Positions 30,972-40,059 of a stretch of DNA of 64,000 nucleotides are shown piece by piece (position 1 is the first letter of the stretch; each line of letters begins with the position of its first letter). The notes beneath the pieces were generated by a model. The model saw only the letters and a program-made list of their open reading frames with translations, did not search any database and was not told the origin of the DNA. The stretch covers positions 250,662 to 314,661 of the forward strand of contig NW_003215453.1 in the NCBI RefSeq assembly GCF_000006405.1. Direction: 5' to 3'. This DNA comes from Perkinsus marinus ATCC 50983 (lineage: Eukaryota; Perkinsozoa; Perkinsida; Perkinsidae). The translations under genes were made by a program, and so were the position numbers.

Positions 30972-31226
30972 CTAATCAGTAAAAGTCCAGTCTAATAAGG
31001 TATTACGATCAGTTGAAGGATATTGTTGAGATATAGCAGTGAACGTTCTTTGCAACAATGTAATGTAACATGTAAAAGAAGTCTGGTCTAATGCATCATG
31101 AGGCTTAAATAAATACTTATGGAGAGGAGAAGCAACGTTAGTGTCGTAAAAAGCAGCACGACCGAAAAATAAATGAGTGTTTATCCATACTAGTCGATTA
31201 AGCTTCTCATTATTATCAAACGACAA
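30972..31226 (-). CDS. 84-aa ORF paired with the next upstream ORF, unknown
   Basis: Starts 7 bp after the stop of the 31233-31757 ORF, same strand, no intron signals. Hydrophilic with aromatic clusters (HLFFGRAAFYDTN). Tight spacing of two intronless ORFs is unlike the spliced genes elsewhere in the window and recalls viral or plasmid-like insertions, but I recognise no protein. Confidence 0.3.
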   Translation of the reverse strand: MSFDNNEKLNRLVWINTHLFFGRAAFYDTNVASPLHKYLFKPHDALDQTSFTCYITLLQRTFTAISQQYPSTDRNTLLDWTFTD

Positions 31227-31232
31227 GTTTAC

Positions 31233-31757
31233 TTAATACACATCGTTATCTTGAGGAATGCCACTTAGATCATCTTTTGGTCTCTTCGTATCATTGTAAA
31301 AGTCTCGAGTTGCAAAGACAATGTTATGATCATCATAGTTAAGGAATACTGGCGGGATGTTAACAGGAGTTGTCAACAAGAAATTCCAAAACTTAGACAT
31401 ATGAGTTGTATCATGGTTGAACTTGCCACCCGCAGGAAGGCACAAGGAATCATTAGTCCAAAATTCCTTGTCCACAAGCACTCGTATAAACGGCTGTTTA
31501 TATCTTCTTAGAGGATAAAAGATTCTTCTATCCTCGTCGACAATGTCAGCACGATTGAGTTTCAACAGCATGCTGCTTTCAACGTATTTACGAAACTCTT
31601 TAGCTATAATACAATAAGCAATTCCAGACTTCAAACCCATTTCTTGCGGTAAATTGAGATAATCTACGTTCAAAGAATTGCTGATGTACAACCGTTTGCA
31701 TACTTTCAGCCGTAGATTTTTCACTCGCCTGATTGACGACCTAATATACCAAAACAT
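31233..31757 (-). CDS. 174-aa intronless ORF, unknown
   Basis: Complete ORF from ATG at 31757 to stop at 31233. Basic N-terminus (RSSIRRVKNLRLKVCKRLY), then mixed sequence with RRIFYPLRRYKQPFIRVLVD and an acidic tail (QDNDVY). No membrane segment or signal peptide. Compact arrangement with the ORF at 30972-31226 suggests one inserted unit; an endogenous viral origin is possible but unproved. Confidence 0.4.
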   Translation of the reverse strand: MFWYIRSSIRRVKNLRLKVCKRLYISNSLNVDYLNLPQEMGLKSGIAYCIIAKEFRKYVESSMLLKLNRADIVDEDRRIFYPLRRYKQPFIRVLVDKEFWTNDSLCLPAGGKFNHDTTHMSKFWNFLLTTPVNIPPVFLNYDDHNIVFATRDFYNDTKRPKDDLSGIPQDNDVY

Positions 31758-31759
31758 TG

Positions 31760-33346
31760 TATATGCGATGAGAAAAAAATAAGTACGGTACGCTGAGGAG
31801 TTATTTCACGGTTCCGTAATTCGCTTAATCGTTCGCCCTTTGTTGCACACCTTGCATAATGCGATAAACTTTGGACCAACTTTCTAAGGAAAACCGAATC
31901 GACAAGTAGGCCGTAGTATTTGATAATTTTGGTGACTTGTTGTGATCAGACGAGGCCCGTGTTTGTCCAAATTTGGTGGACGCAAGAGGACAGTGACCTA
32001 TTTTGAAATATTTGGTTTCCTGGGAAAATAGTATTTAAAATACTGTATTTTCCCAGGAAGAAAAACCCATGGAATTGAAATTAGTACCATTTGGTTAGTA
32101 ACAAATTCTTAGGTTTCGACAGGATAATCCTGTCAGGATTGGCCTCGTTAAGGTTATAGTAGTCTTGCTGAGATTGGGAAACCGTAAATGTCGTTGTCGC
32201 ATAACTCTCCGCCGGTGTTGAGGAACTCCTCGCCGACATGCGGTGACCAATAACACGACACTAAGATCTTGAGCCAAGATGGCTACGGAACCTCAATGCT
32301 AGAGGCTTACTACGAGAAGCGTAGATGAAAACGTAAATACGTCAAAATACGTCACAGTCGTCGGTATCTTAACTTGCTGAGGAGGTGGCTCGAACTTGCG
32401 GGGGATATATTGGCGCTATTATCATGGTAAAAATGGAGACCGTTTTCTAACTAGGATTTACCTGGTAAACCCTAGTTAGATTTGTTTCTTTAGTTTACCA
32501 ACATAAGGTTGGTAAACTTTACCAACCTTATGTATACAGACGCGAGAATCTTTCAAGAAATTTATTTTATCCTATCTCATTATTGTCCGGTTCTATTACC
32601 TCGGAGGGGCTTTTGGACAATTTCAATGTCTCGTTGACTCAATAGGTTTTAGTTTTCGCGAATGGCCGACTATGACTTGTGTGGAGGAGGAAAGTAATGG
32701 TAATAATCGGATTGGGAGTGTTGGTTTCTGGCTTAGCAAGTCGATGATGAGATAGTATTTCCCTCTTTGTGGTAGAGACATGAGTACAGTACGAGTAACT
32801 TGGGAAGTGAGGAAGCTTATGAACCTGTTGGCGCAGTTATGACGTGGAAAAAAATTATGACTTGCTCAGTTATGATGTTGATTTATAACAACATATGTCG
32901 TATTAGAAGTATAAATTTTATAATGAATATATATGATATAGTGGAAGTAGTGTTTCTTTTCGTGGTGGAGACTCCACCGTGGAGTTCAATCGGTTCAATC
33001 ACCATGTTGTTATATAACATTATGTGTTATATAATTGGTATGAGTTACATGTGATATAAGTTATGTTATGAACTATAAGAATATCAATATATTCATGTTA
33101 CATAAGATTTGCGATAAAAATATATGTTACATGAGTTCTGTAACATATTTTTATATATTAGTGCCCTTTTCATCACGCTGATAGCAGTTCAGTATAGAAG
33201 TATTACTGTGAACTTGGTAGTTACGGAATAAGCCGCCACGCTCTGGTATATGTAGGGAAACAAATTCACATATATAGTCTCTGTATAAATTCGGCCGGAA
33301 ATGTCTCAAACACATGTAACATAAGAACTATGTTACATATAGTTAT
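31760..33346. other. No gene; hairpins, AT-rich inverted repeats and an SL relic
   Basis: Holds a long imperfect hairpin at 32018-32060 (CCTGGGAAAATA arms), nested palindromes at 32486-32535 (GTTTACCAAC/GTTGGTAAAC and AACATAAGGTTGGT/ACCAACCTTATG), the minus-strand SL relic, and repeated TATAACATTATG/GTTACAT motifs at 32880-33350. Confidence 0.6.
32193..32322 (-). other. Spliced-leader relic, copy 1
   Basis: On minus, CCTCTAGCATTGAGGTTC leads into C+CGTAGCCATCTTGGCTCAAG (32268-32288), then ATCTTAGTGTCGTG. The 21-mer matches the dinoflagellate/perkinsid spliced leader with C for U at one position. It is followed by AT, not the GT donor of an SL RNA gene, so it looks like a retroposed trans-spliced mRNA end or a dead gene. 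About 130 bp is shared with 34803-34934 in inverse orientation. Confidence 0.7.
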
Positions 33347-35551
33347 ATGTTCTCTTATTTTGATTTCCCATTAGGTTTGAGCTCGTCATTCGCTACTCTA
33401 GATGAGCTTATCACCAGCAATTCATCGTTTGGGTCGTATCGGGATTTTTTGAAACACTTGCATTTCCTCAATGCAGTTTGGGTGGGATTCTGTATAGCTC
33501 TGCCACCACTGGTGTATCACGGCATGCCTCTTTCTACGGAGGTGAAATTGGCTGTATGTGTGATATCGATCACCTGGGCGAGCGCTCTTTACGTTCGGTA
33601 TGAGCTGATGGTATCAAGGAGGTTTATGGGCGACTCGGCGGCGGAGAATTTGTGGAATTCGTTGGCGTTGGTTGGGTTACGTATTGAGCTTCCGTTCGAC
33701 TGTCTTTTCATTACTGTGTGTTACGAGATCCACAGTGGATTGTGTATGGCTGGTGCAGCGGGGATGGGGATGAGTCTAGTGGTGGGTATACGGAAGGTCG
33801 CGGGTTCGAATCGCACACGTTTTTATGATGGCGTATCATTCGCCACAAATTTCAGTAACGGTTGTGACGTGTTTTGACGTATATTCTAGAGTATTGAGAT
33901 CGTTGAGCACGTAGTCTCGTAGTAAGTCTCGAGTATTGAGGTTCCGTCCAAGTATGTGGGATTTAGTCTCATCACTAGCTCCACGGCGTGGAGTCCACGC
34001 AGGCTAAAGCGTCGATATGTGAGTAATTTCGAGCAGTGCAAGAAGTTGGGCATAAAGAATGGTTTCGCTCTTGAGAACGAAGGACACTTAGTGCCATGGG
34101 AGGATATTGGTATGTTGTTCTCTCGCTTCCACGAGTCGTCTATTACACTATAAGAGAAGTATAGGTGGCAAGCTATTGCTAATGAGTTCAATGAGTTATT
34201 GCCAAATTTCTTCTTAAAGAACTTGTTTGTACTCTTTTCTATATACTCACACTGCATGTACGGAAATACATTGAAGAAGCTATTTGCAACGGCACCGTGG
34301 TGATATACGGGTCTGGTAAAGTACAAGCTTCTGATCTTCTAAAGGCTGTTGGTGATGCTGTGAGGTATTCACCACACAACGGCCTATATGGTACTCTAAC
34401 GCGGTGGAAACAGTCAAATATTAGTTACATGGTATTTGCTATTGGACGTTCTGCTGGTCACTTCAACAAGGAGGAGATAGCCAGTAGAACAAAAGATGTC
34501 GACTTTCTAACATTCCCTGCTGACTCAACTTTTGGGCTATGGCCTCATCATGCTTTCTTGAGCAAAGTGCGCGAGAAGATAGATCAGTTATTTGATATGC
34601 TGAACTTCTCATATGATCTACGTACATATTGGACTGAGCGTGCATTGTGGGAATCTGCGGGCTATGGTGATAGGAAAGTTACTCAACACTTCAGAAGTGG
34701 TAACACTGAAGAGGTCAGGACACGCAGGTGCACATCAATGGAGTCACTCCATTGATGTTCTCGCTTTTCCCTATAGAGCGAAGCGTATGGTTCTTGGAAC
34801 CTGCGCTTCTCGTAGTAAGTCTCTAGCATTGAGGTTCTGTAGCCATCTTGGCTCAAGATCTTAGTGTCGTGTTATTGGTCACCGCATGTCGGCGAGGGGT
34901 TCCTCAACACCGGCTGAGAGTCATGCGACAACGGTGTCAGTCGAATTCATCATCCATAAGAATACGTTTGTTCGTGGTGAAATATCTCTCACCCCAATCG
35001 CCGATTCGGATACGATTATCAGGTTCATTATTTGGTATTGAATTGTTGTTTGGCGCGTTCGGATTTCGACGGTCAACTACCAAAAGGGTTGGGTTTTGTG
35101 GCGATGGATCAGTTTATTATAGCAGAGGCAGTGTGGAGGAAATATGAGACTAACGCAACGACTAGAATACACCAATGTCCGGGGTTAAGGAAGGCTACAA
35201 TATCTCCCAACGGGGTAATAAGGCGCAAAAAATCGAAAATGAAAAACCGAAAACTCTCCAATTTTTCCGGGGATTTTTCGGAAAGTTTCCGATTTGGAAT
35301 TCCTAGACATTCATCTGGAGTATGACAAGAGTTTATAAATACGTTCTAGGTGTTGGATCTGAAGGTGGTGACGCGGATGATGTTGTTGACCACTCCTCAA
35401 CTTGCCGTTCAGCTACTCTTCCTCTCACAGAATCACACATCTGCAACGCCTTCTATTCGCATGGCTGTGGTGGTCATTACGATCATTGGGATTGGTAGTA
35501 TCTTGCTTGGGTGCTGGAAAATGTTCTTACGACTACCGTATTTCTTCTATG
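33347..35551 (+). CDS. Multi-pass membrane protein split by a 1.57-kb intron
   Basis: Exon 1 is 33347-33781 (145 codons), ending CTAGTG|GTGGGT in phase 0. Exon 2 is 35350-35551, from TTCTAG|GTG, ending TATG|GTGAGG in phase 1. Exon 1 has three or four hydrophobic segments (LNAVWVGFCIALPPLVYHG, LAVCVISITWASALYV, FDCLFITVCYEI). Exon 2 has two more (TPQLAVQLLFL, AVVVITIIGIGSILLGC). No family recognised. The gene must continue past 35551. The intron holds a tRNA-like fragment at its start, two nested ORFs and an SL relic, so an insertion probably enlarged it. Alternatively exon 1 alone is a gene: it stays open to 33877. Confidence 0.45.
33790..33821 (+). other. tRNA-like 3' fragment at intron start
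   Basis: CGGAAGGTCGCGGGTTCGAA (B box GGTTCGAATC at 33803-33812) then CACACG and TTTTT, beginning 8 bp after the donor at 33782. The block CGGAAGGTCG-GGGTTCGA also occurs in the intron at 55088-55148. Confidence 0.55.
33913..33946 (+). other. Partial copy of the SL-upstream sequence
   Basis: CTCGTAGTAAGTCTCGAGTA then TTGAGGTTCCGTCCAAG. It matches the sequence upstream of both SL relics, but AGCCATCTTGGCT is missing, leaving CCGT joined to CCAAG. Confidence 0.55.
33956..34755 (+). CDS. Possible nested gene or insert, two ORF blocks
   Basis: A block at 33956-34153 (RRYVSNFEQCKKLGIKNGFA) is followed, after a frame break that may be an intron, by 34160-34260 (EKYRWQAIANEFNELLPNFF). Then comes 34297-34755, a 150-codon frame (VVIYGSGKVQASDLLKAVGD). 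The whole lies between a partial SL-upstream repeat and SL relic copy 2, on the same strand. It may be a retroposed or mobile gene. No family recognised. Confidence 0.35.
34803..34934 (+). other. Spliced-leader relic, copy 2
   Basis: CTCTAGCATTGAGGTTC then C+TGTAGCCATCTTGGCTCAAG (34837-34857) and ATCTTAGTGTCGTGTTATTG. It differs from copy 1 by T for C in CCGT and a few changes downstream. Again no GT follows CAAG. Confidence 0.7.
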
Positions 35552-36960
35552 GTGAGGGGCGGAGCGAAGCATTGCGGGAATTGCCGATTTTGGATGCTGG
35601 ATTGCCGAAGGTTGTTATTGGCAGGAGAGGTAGTAGTATCATTTTATCATTTTGTGCCACGTGCTGTGAGGCTTGAAATCTAACTTGTGATTACGGCGCG
35701 CGAAATCTGTGAGCCAAATTTAGGAACTCCGTCAGCGAGTGAACGGCGAGATGAGGAGGGGCTGATGGACTTCAGTGCTTTTGACAGTTTCCCTGCATGA
35801 TTTCGTCGTGAAATATAAGAGTGTTGGGTTGAGTGTTGTCATAGGAGCATTCAAAACTGTTCCAAAGTTCATTCAAAACTGCGCAGTGCGCACATTGTAG
35901 GATACCCGAGGATACCATTCCCATGCTCGGTCACCCTATCAGCAAAAGGCGACGAAAAAAATGTCACGTACGTCGTACTCGTCGAGTAAATGTGGAAGTA
36001 CGGTAGGCTGCTAGCCTATCGTGCTTCCACAGACTCACTCTTTTCTTGGTCTAGGATAGTTTATCGTGGCCAAAGTTCGTTTTAAACGACTGTATTTTAC
36101 CGCGTGAGTGTCATAAATATTGGCAATATTGATAGCATCAAATTGATACCAGCTGCATACAGTATGAGTTATACTGGATCGGAGCCCGACCACTCCTACA
36201 CCACGGCGAGGAGCCAGGACCTCTGGGAGGCTTTTATTCAACTCAATCCGACTCAAGAGGTAGGATGAGAAACTGGAAAAAGTGCAAACCGATAAATCGA
36301 AGCCGGACAATGACAATCATTTCCGACAATGAATTGAATTTCAATGCAATTCTAATGTGAATTTCACATTTCAGGAACGGTGTTGCAATTTCATCGATAA
36401 CCCTGCAGCTAGACCACTTTTGGTCCGAACGAGACGATGTTGCAGATGCTGAATGTTCGAGTGAGTCGAACAGTCATTGCTCATGAGATCGTCCGATCAA
36501 TTTCCTGATACCGCAGGGGATTTCCTACCATGTCGGTTTGCCAGTACGTGAAGTGAACCTGCGTAATTACTAGTAGTAATTTACTACAGGTTGCGGGTCT
36601 CGACGTCAATGAGGGCGTGTGATGATCTCAGATCGTCATGATCTGATCATTGATCCGCCTTGCACCCGCGAACACCAAGACATCATAAGTTATGATTCAT
36701 AGTGTCTGTTCAAGCGTGACGGCTCAGATATACAAGTTACCAACTCCGGAGTTTACCAATTAACATGCACTGTTAGAGCTCAAGTCAGGAGCGTCTGATG
36801 ATTGTTGGTTGGCTATCAAGGCTCAGCTATAAGTGATCCATGAGAATCACAGCTGAGAACAACCTTCCCAAAAACTCAATATTTTCCACCCGAGAGCAAG
36901 TCGCTTCCGTCACACTCGATGAAAATCAAGCGTGAAATCTGCGAGGATGCCTGGGAATGA
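35552..36960. other. No gene recognised; one long hairpin
   Basis: Only short ORFs. At 36003-36044 a hairpin pairs TGTGGAAG-ACG-TAGGCT with AGCCTA-CGTGCTTCCACA around a 3-base loop. A minus-strand ORF at 36035-36316 has no support. Confidence 0.5.
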
Positions 36961-37110
36961 TCGAAAGATGATAAGAGATTGTACGAACGAATGAGTAATG
37001 GATAATTCGTCAAAGCTCTAAAATACTCACTGAGAAGACCAATGATGATATGCGTAACCATTGAGGTGTCGACGGCACCATATCGTCGAGGTTTCCACAG
37101 CTAAAGGAGA
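36961..37110 (-). CDS. Exon duplicated at 39850-39990
   Basis: On minus, GGAAACCTCGACGATATGGT encodes GNLDDMVPSTPQWLRISSLVFS, ending at CTTCTCAG before TGAGTA. The block at 39850-39990 encodes GNLGDMVSPTAQLLYLSFFS. Protein conservation exceeds that of surrounding DNA. It may be a 3' part of a gene beginning with the secreted ORF at 37201-37617, or a separate family. Function unknown. Confidence 0.35.
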
Positions 37111-37200
37111 AGCGTCAAGGAGTATCAGACACCCTCTTCTAAATAGTATTAAGCTGAAGCAAATCGTAGGACGAGAGTTCCGGGACTTGCTGAGTGCACA

Positions 37201-37617
37201 TTATTCGTGTTTCAGCGTCATATCTATTCCGGAGACCGTCACCAACACAGTCTTCTTCGCTTCATCGTAGTCCATTTGTACGAGATCCGTTCCCTCGAGA
37301 TTCGCGTATTTCGGGCATCTTTGTGTGAAGGAGTTTAGGAATGCTTTCCATTTGGGTGTTGGAGTCAAACTCCCCGGTACAGTAGCCTGCACTTCGTAGT
37401 ACGTCGCCTCCTTCTTTGTGACAGGGAAAGTCCTCTCAGTCGGTCTCGCGCCCGACCCACAAGAAAAACCAATCTTCACCTTTTCAGCACCGTTGGAGAA
37501 TGTATACACCAACTTCAGATAACCATAGGACTGCTCGGTCCCAGAGTATGAACCATGCGGATCTTGGGCTAGGGCAAGGCATGAGATGAAGATGGATTGG
37601 AGATAACGGATCAGCAT
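37201..37617 (-). CDS. Secreted protein, 138 aa, unknown family
   Basis: Start ATG at 37617 chosen because it opens a classical signal peptide (MLIRYLQSIFISCLALA, cleavage before QDPHG). The longer upstream frame adds only non-typical residues. The mature part of about 120 residues has two cysteines (GFSCGSG and TQRCPKY), which could form one disulfide, beta-prone segments and a lysine-rich end (DEAKKTVLVTV). Stop TAA at 37201-37203. No intron. A perfect 10-bp hairpin (GGATGGTATA/TATACCATCC) lies about 40 bp upstream and may be promoter-associated. An extracellular or parasitophorous role is only a guess. Confidence 0.6.
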   Translation of the reverse strand: MLIRYLQSIFISCLALAQDPHGSYSGTEQSYGYLKLVYTFSNGAEKVKIGFSCGSGARPTERTFPVTKKEATYYEVQATVPGSLTPTPKWKAFLNSFTQRCPKYANLEGTDLVQMDYDEAKKTVLVTVSGIDMTLKHE

Positions 37618-37790
37618 GTATGTTGGAGAAAAAACTCTGAGTAGCGAGGTATAGGATGGTATAGTATACCATCCAAGGAGAAGACTGATGCCACAGGCTG
37701 CAACAGTCAATCCCCTCCTTGCGGCTCATAAGGACTAAAATTCAGATGCACGCCAGCGGCGCGGCGTGACGCCGCGCCACACGCGCCATG

Positions 37791-37922
37791 TGTTAGGTTA
37801 CTAGCCATATGGAACGCAATAGGTAACAGCTTGAGAGGGTTGCATAATAACTATGGTTGCTCATTGCACCAAATAGCGTAATCGATAAGCTACAGCTATA
37901 ACAGGGCGGGCGAACCTTAACA
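37791..37922 (-). repeat. 3' LTR of the integrase-only element
   Basis: 132 bp, one difference from the partner at 39418-39549 (GCTATAAC versus GATATAAC). Confidence 0.92.
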
Positions 37923-38042
37923 CTTGCCCCCCCCCCCTCGAGAACAAGAAAAGAAAAAAAAAGAAAAAAACGGAAGGACGAAGATTCCAGAATAAGAGAT
38001 TAGCGGGATAATACTGCAACCCAATGAGATAGTATCGACAGC

Positions 38043-39435
38043 CTAAAGCAGTGAGTAATGCTCGCTGAGTAGGATGTGATAGGTAATGCACATACTAGAA
38101 TTTCTGTACTCTAGGCAACCCTGGTAATAGTTTAAGGCGATCTGCTTTGAGTTGTATAGGGACAGCGTTGACACCAGTACCACCAAATTGGTGGCACCAA
38201 TACGTCGGATAGAGAAGACATCGGGTCTAACTTCCTCTAGAACCTCATAATGGCCTTCATATGCCGGATCCAACTTGCCAGCTCTCTCCGATCTGCGCGC
38301 CACAACCGAGCCTTGCTGAAAACGTGGGGAATGATCGGGCGGGAAAGGGTAGACAAAGGAGTCCAAGGACTTGTAGTCGTTGCGTAAGGGGCAATGATGT
38401 TGAACCTTGAATAAGACATCATAAGGAGCAGTTTTAGTTGTAGAATTAGGGACATGGTTAATGCGATTAACGACTTGGTCGTAATGGGCAGTCCAATCCA
38501 GTACACCAGTAGAAGCAATGCAGGCTCTCAACCCATCGTGAAATGTTCGATTGTGACGCTCAATAGCCGAGTTGGACTCAGGTGCATAAAGAGGTACCGC
38601 AGCTTGCACAATATTACGTTGCATGCACCAAGAAGTGAATTGTAGCTGGAAGGCTTTATCATTGTCATGCATAATTATTCGTGGGTACATTCCATAGCTT
38701 CTCGCCCAATCTTCCAGCGCAGAGCATGCAGCAATAGTAGAAGGAGAAATGATAGGATATACCCGAAAGAACCGGCTATGTAAGCATGTAATGGTAACAG
38801 CATAAGGATAAGCAGTATCCAGTTCCTGGTAAACTCGATCCACACTGTTGGTAATGTTCCAGCGATGGTTAAACCATAGTTCGGTGAACCTTAGTTTATC
38901 GGCGATCGATAGTCCAGCACCATGATTAGCCTCTAGATAACTTAGTAGCTCTCTGGTATGGCGCTCTTGTAGGCATACTTGCGTGAGAAACCTCCACGTG
39001 TTGATCTCAGATAAAGCGGTAAGGCGAGCAGCGGCTGCAACCTTATATAAGAAGGCTTTCGCTGGGCGTAGATCAGAGGAGCCTTTCCACTTAGCCGAAT
39101 CTGGGGGTTGAAGTCGAAGAACACCAGCAAGAGCTCTACCATCTTCATCATCGTTGTCCAGAGCGGCGTCGAGCAGAACGGGGGGCTACCGGACACAGAG
39201 GCAACTGAGCTTAATGCACGCTGTGAGTGATGGGCTTGCTTAAGGAGGCGTAGTAAGTCCACCTTCTGTTGAAGTGTGGCCTCACGTGGCAATGCTGAGG
39301 TAACGTCGGCAGCAGTGACAAATTCAAGGTCTGAACTTCAGACTCTGAAGGATCACGTAATTGCAGAGCTTGCAGCAGTGGGGCAAAGGGTTCTTGAAGC
39401 ACGGGTTCTTCACCACTTGTTAGGTTACTAGCCAT
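38043..39435 (-). pseudogene. Gag-start/integrase remnant of the LTR element
   Basis: The ORF 38043-38843 contains the integrase core: an N-terminal region with LDTAYPYAVTITCLHSRFF in place of the usual first-aspartate strand, IIMHDNDKAFQ for the second aspartate, and APESNSAIERHNRTFHDGLR for the glutamate. A chromodomain-less C-terminus follows. Upstream, frames shift at about 39211-39292 and 38942. The HHCC finger is not seen. The product is a fusion of gag N-terminus and integrase after deletion of most of pol. Confidence 0.8.
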
Positions 39436-39549
39436 ATGGAACGCAATAGGTAACAGCTTGAGAGGGTTGCATAATAACTATGGTTGCTCATTGCACCAAA
39501 TAGCGTAATCGATAAGCTACAGATATAACAGGGCGGGCGAACCTTAACA
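39418..39549 (-). repeat. 5' LTR of the integrase-only element
   Basis: 132 bp, includes the gag-like ATG near its internal edge. Confidence 0.92.
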
Positions 39550-39699
39550 CCATGCGCCCCACTTCACGCCGTGGTGACGTGGGTCTTCAAAGCGAGGACA
39601 AAATTTCCAACATTGTTGACACATAAGTAAAGCAAGATTCGACAAAGTACGGCACCTCCCGAATACTCAGTTTTTTCTGAAGAGCCATTTGCTTTTGTC

Positions 39700-40046
39700 A
39701 AGCTTGAGAGGGAAAACAAGCAGTGGAATCTCCAAGAATGCCTGGGAGTAATCGAGAGATGAACGAGAGACTGCACCGTACAGTATCTCATATAATTTGT
39801 ACGGATAACTGGAACGATTTACATTACCATGAACGGATCAACAAGACACTGAAAATACTTACTGAAAAAACTTAAGTATAGCAATTGAGCAGTCGGCGAC
39901 ACCATATCGCCAAGGTTACCAAACAATGACACGACATAGGGAACCGTTTTGCCCCGAGCTTGTCCAGTTCGTTTATCGGCTCTGCGGAATAGAGTACTTC
40001 TATAGCCAGCTTGCCTCAAGCTCAAGTTATTTATTGTGATCCACAA
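39700..40046 (-). CDS. Second copy of the exon block at 36961-37110
   Basis: Shares with 36870-37110 both the exon (GNLGDMVSPTAQLLYLSFF) and downstream sequence (AATGCCTGGGAGTAATCGAGAGAT versus AATGATCGAAAGAT). The copies flank the secreted gene and the LTR element, in the same orientation. The upstream frame here is RSTLFRRADKRTGQARGKTV. Probably a degenerate tandem duplicate. Confidence 0.35.
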
Positions 40047-40059
40047 TGCCTTGCGATTC

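Larger units (their letters stand above)
37786..39554 (-). mobile_element. 1.76-kb LTR element, internally deleted, TSD CCATG
   Basis: LTRs of 132 bp at 37791-37922 and 39418-39549, differing at one site, with TGTTA...TAACA ends and a 5-bp duplication CCATG (37786-37790, 39550-39554). On minus, a short gag-like start begins inside the 5' LTR (MASNLTSGEEPVLQEP, ATG near 39435). Integrase follows directly; no protease, reverse transcriptase or RNase H is visible. A G-run (purine tract) sits just upstream of the 3' LTR, as expected for a polypurine tract. The near-identical LTRs indicate recent insertion, so it was probably mobilised in trans. Confidence 0.9.

Noticed and set aside
32268-32288. 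Functional spliced-leader RNA gene
   Set aside because: An SL RNA needs a GT donor directly after CAAG and a short 3' intron-like tail with an Sm-like site; here ATCTTAG follows in both copies.
38237-38645. ORFs overlapping the integrase in other frames and on plus
   Set aside because: Shadows of the integrase reading frame.
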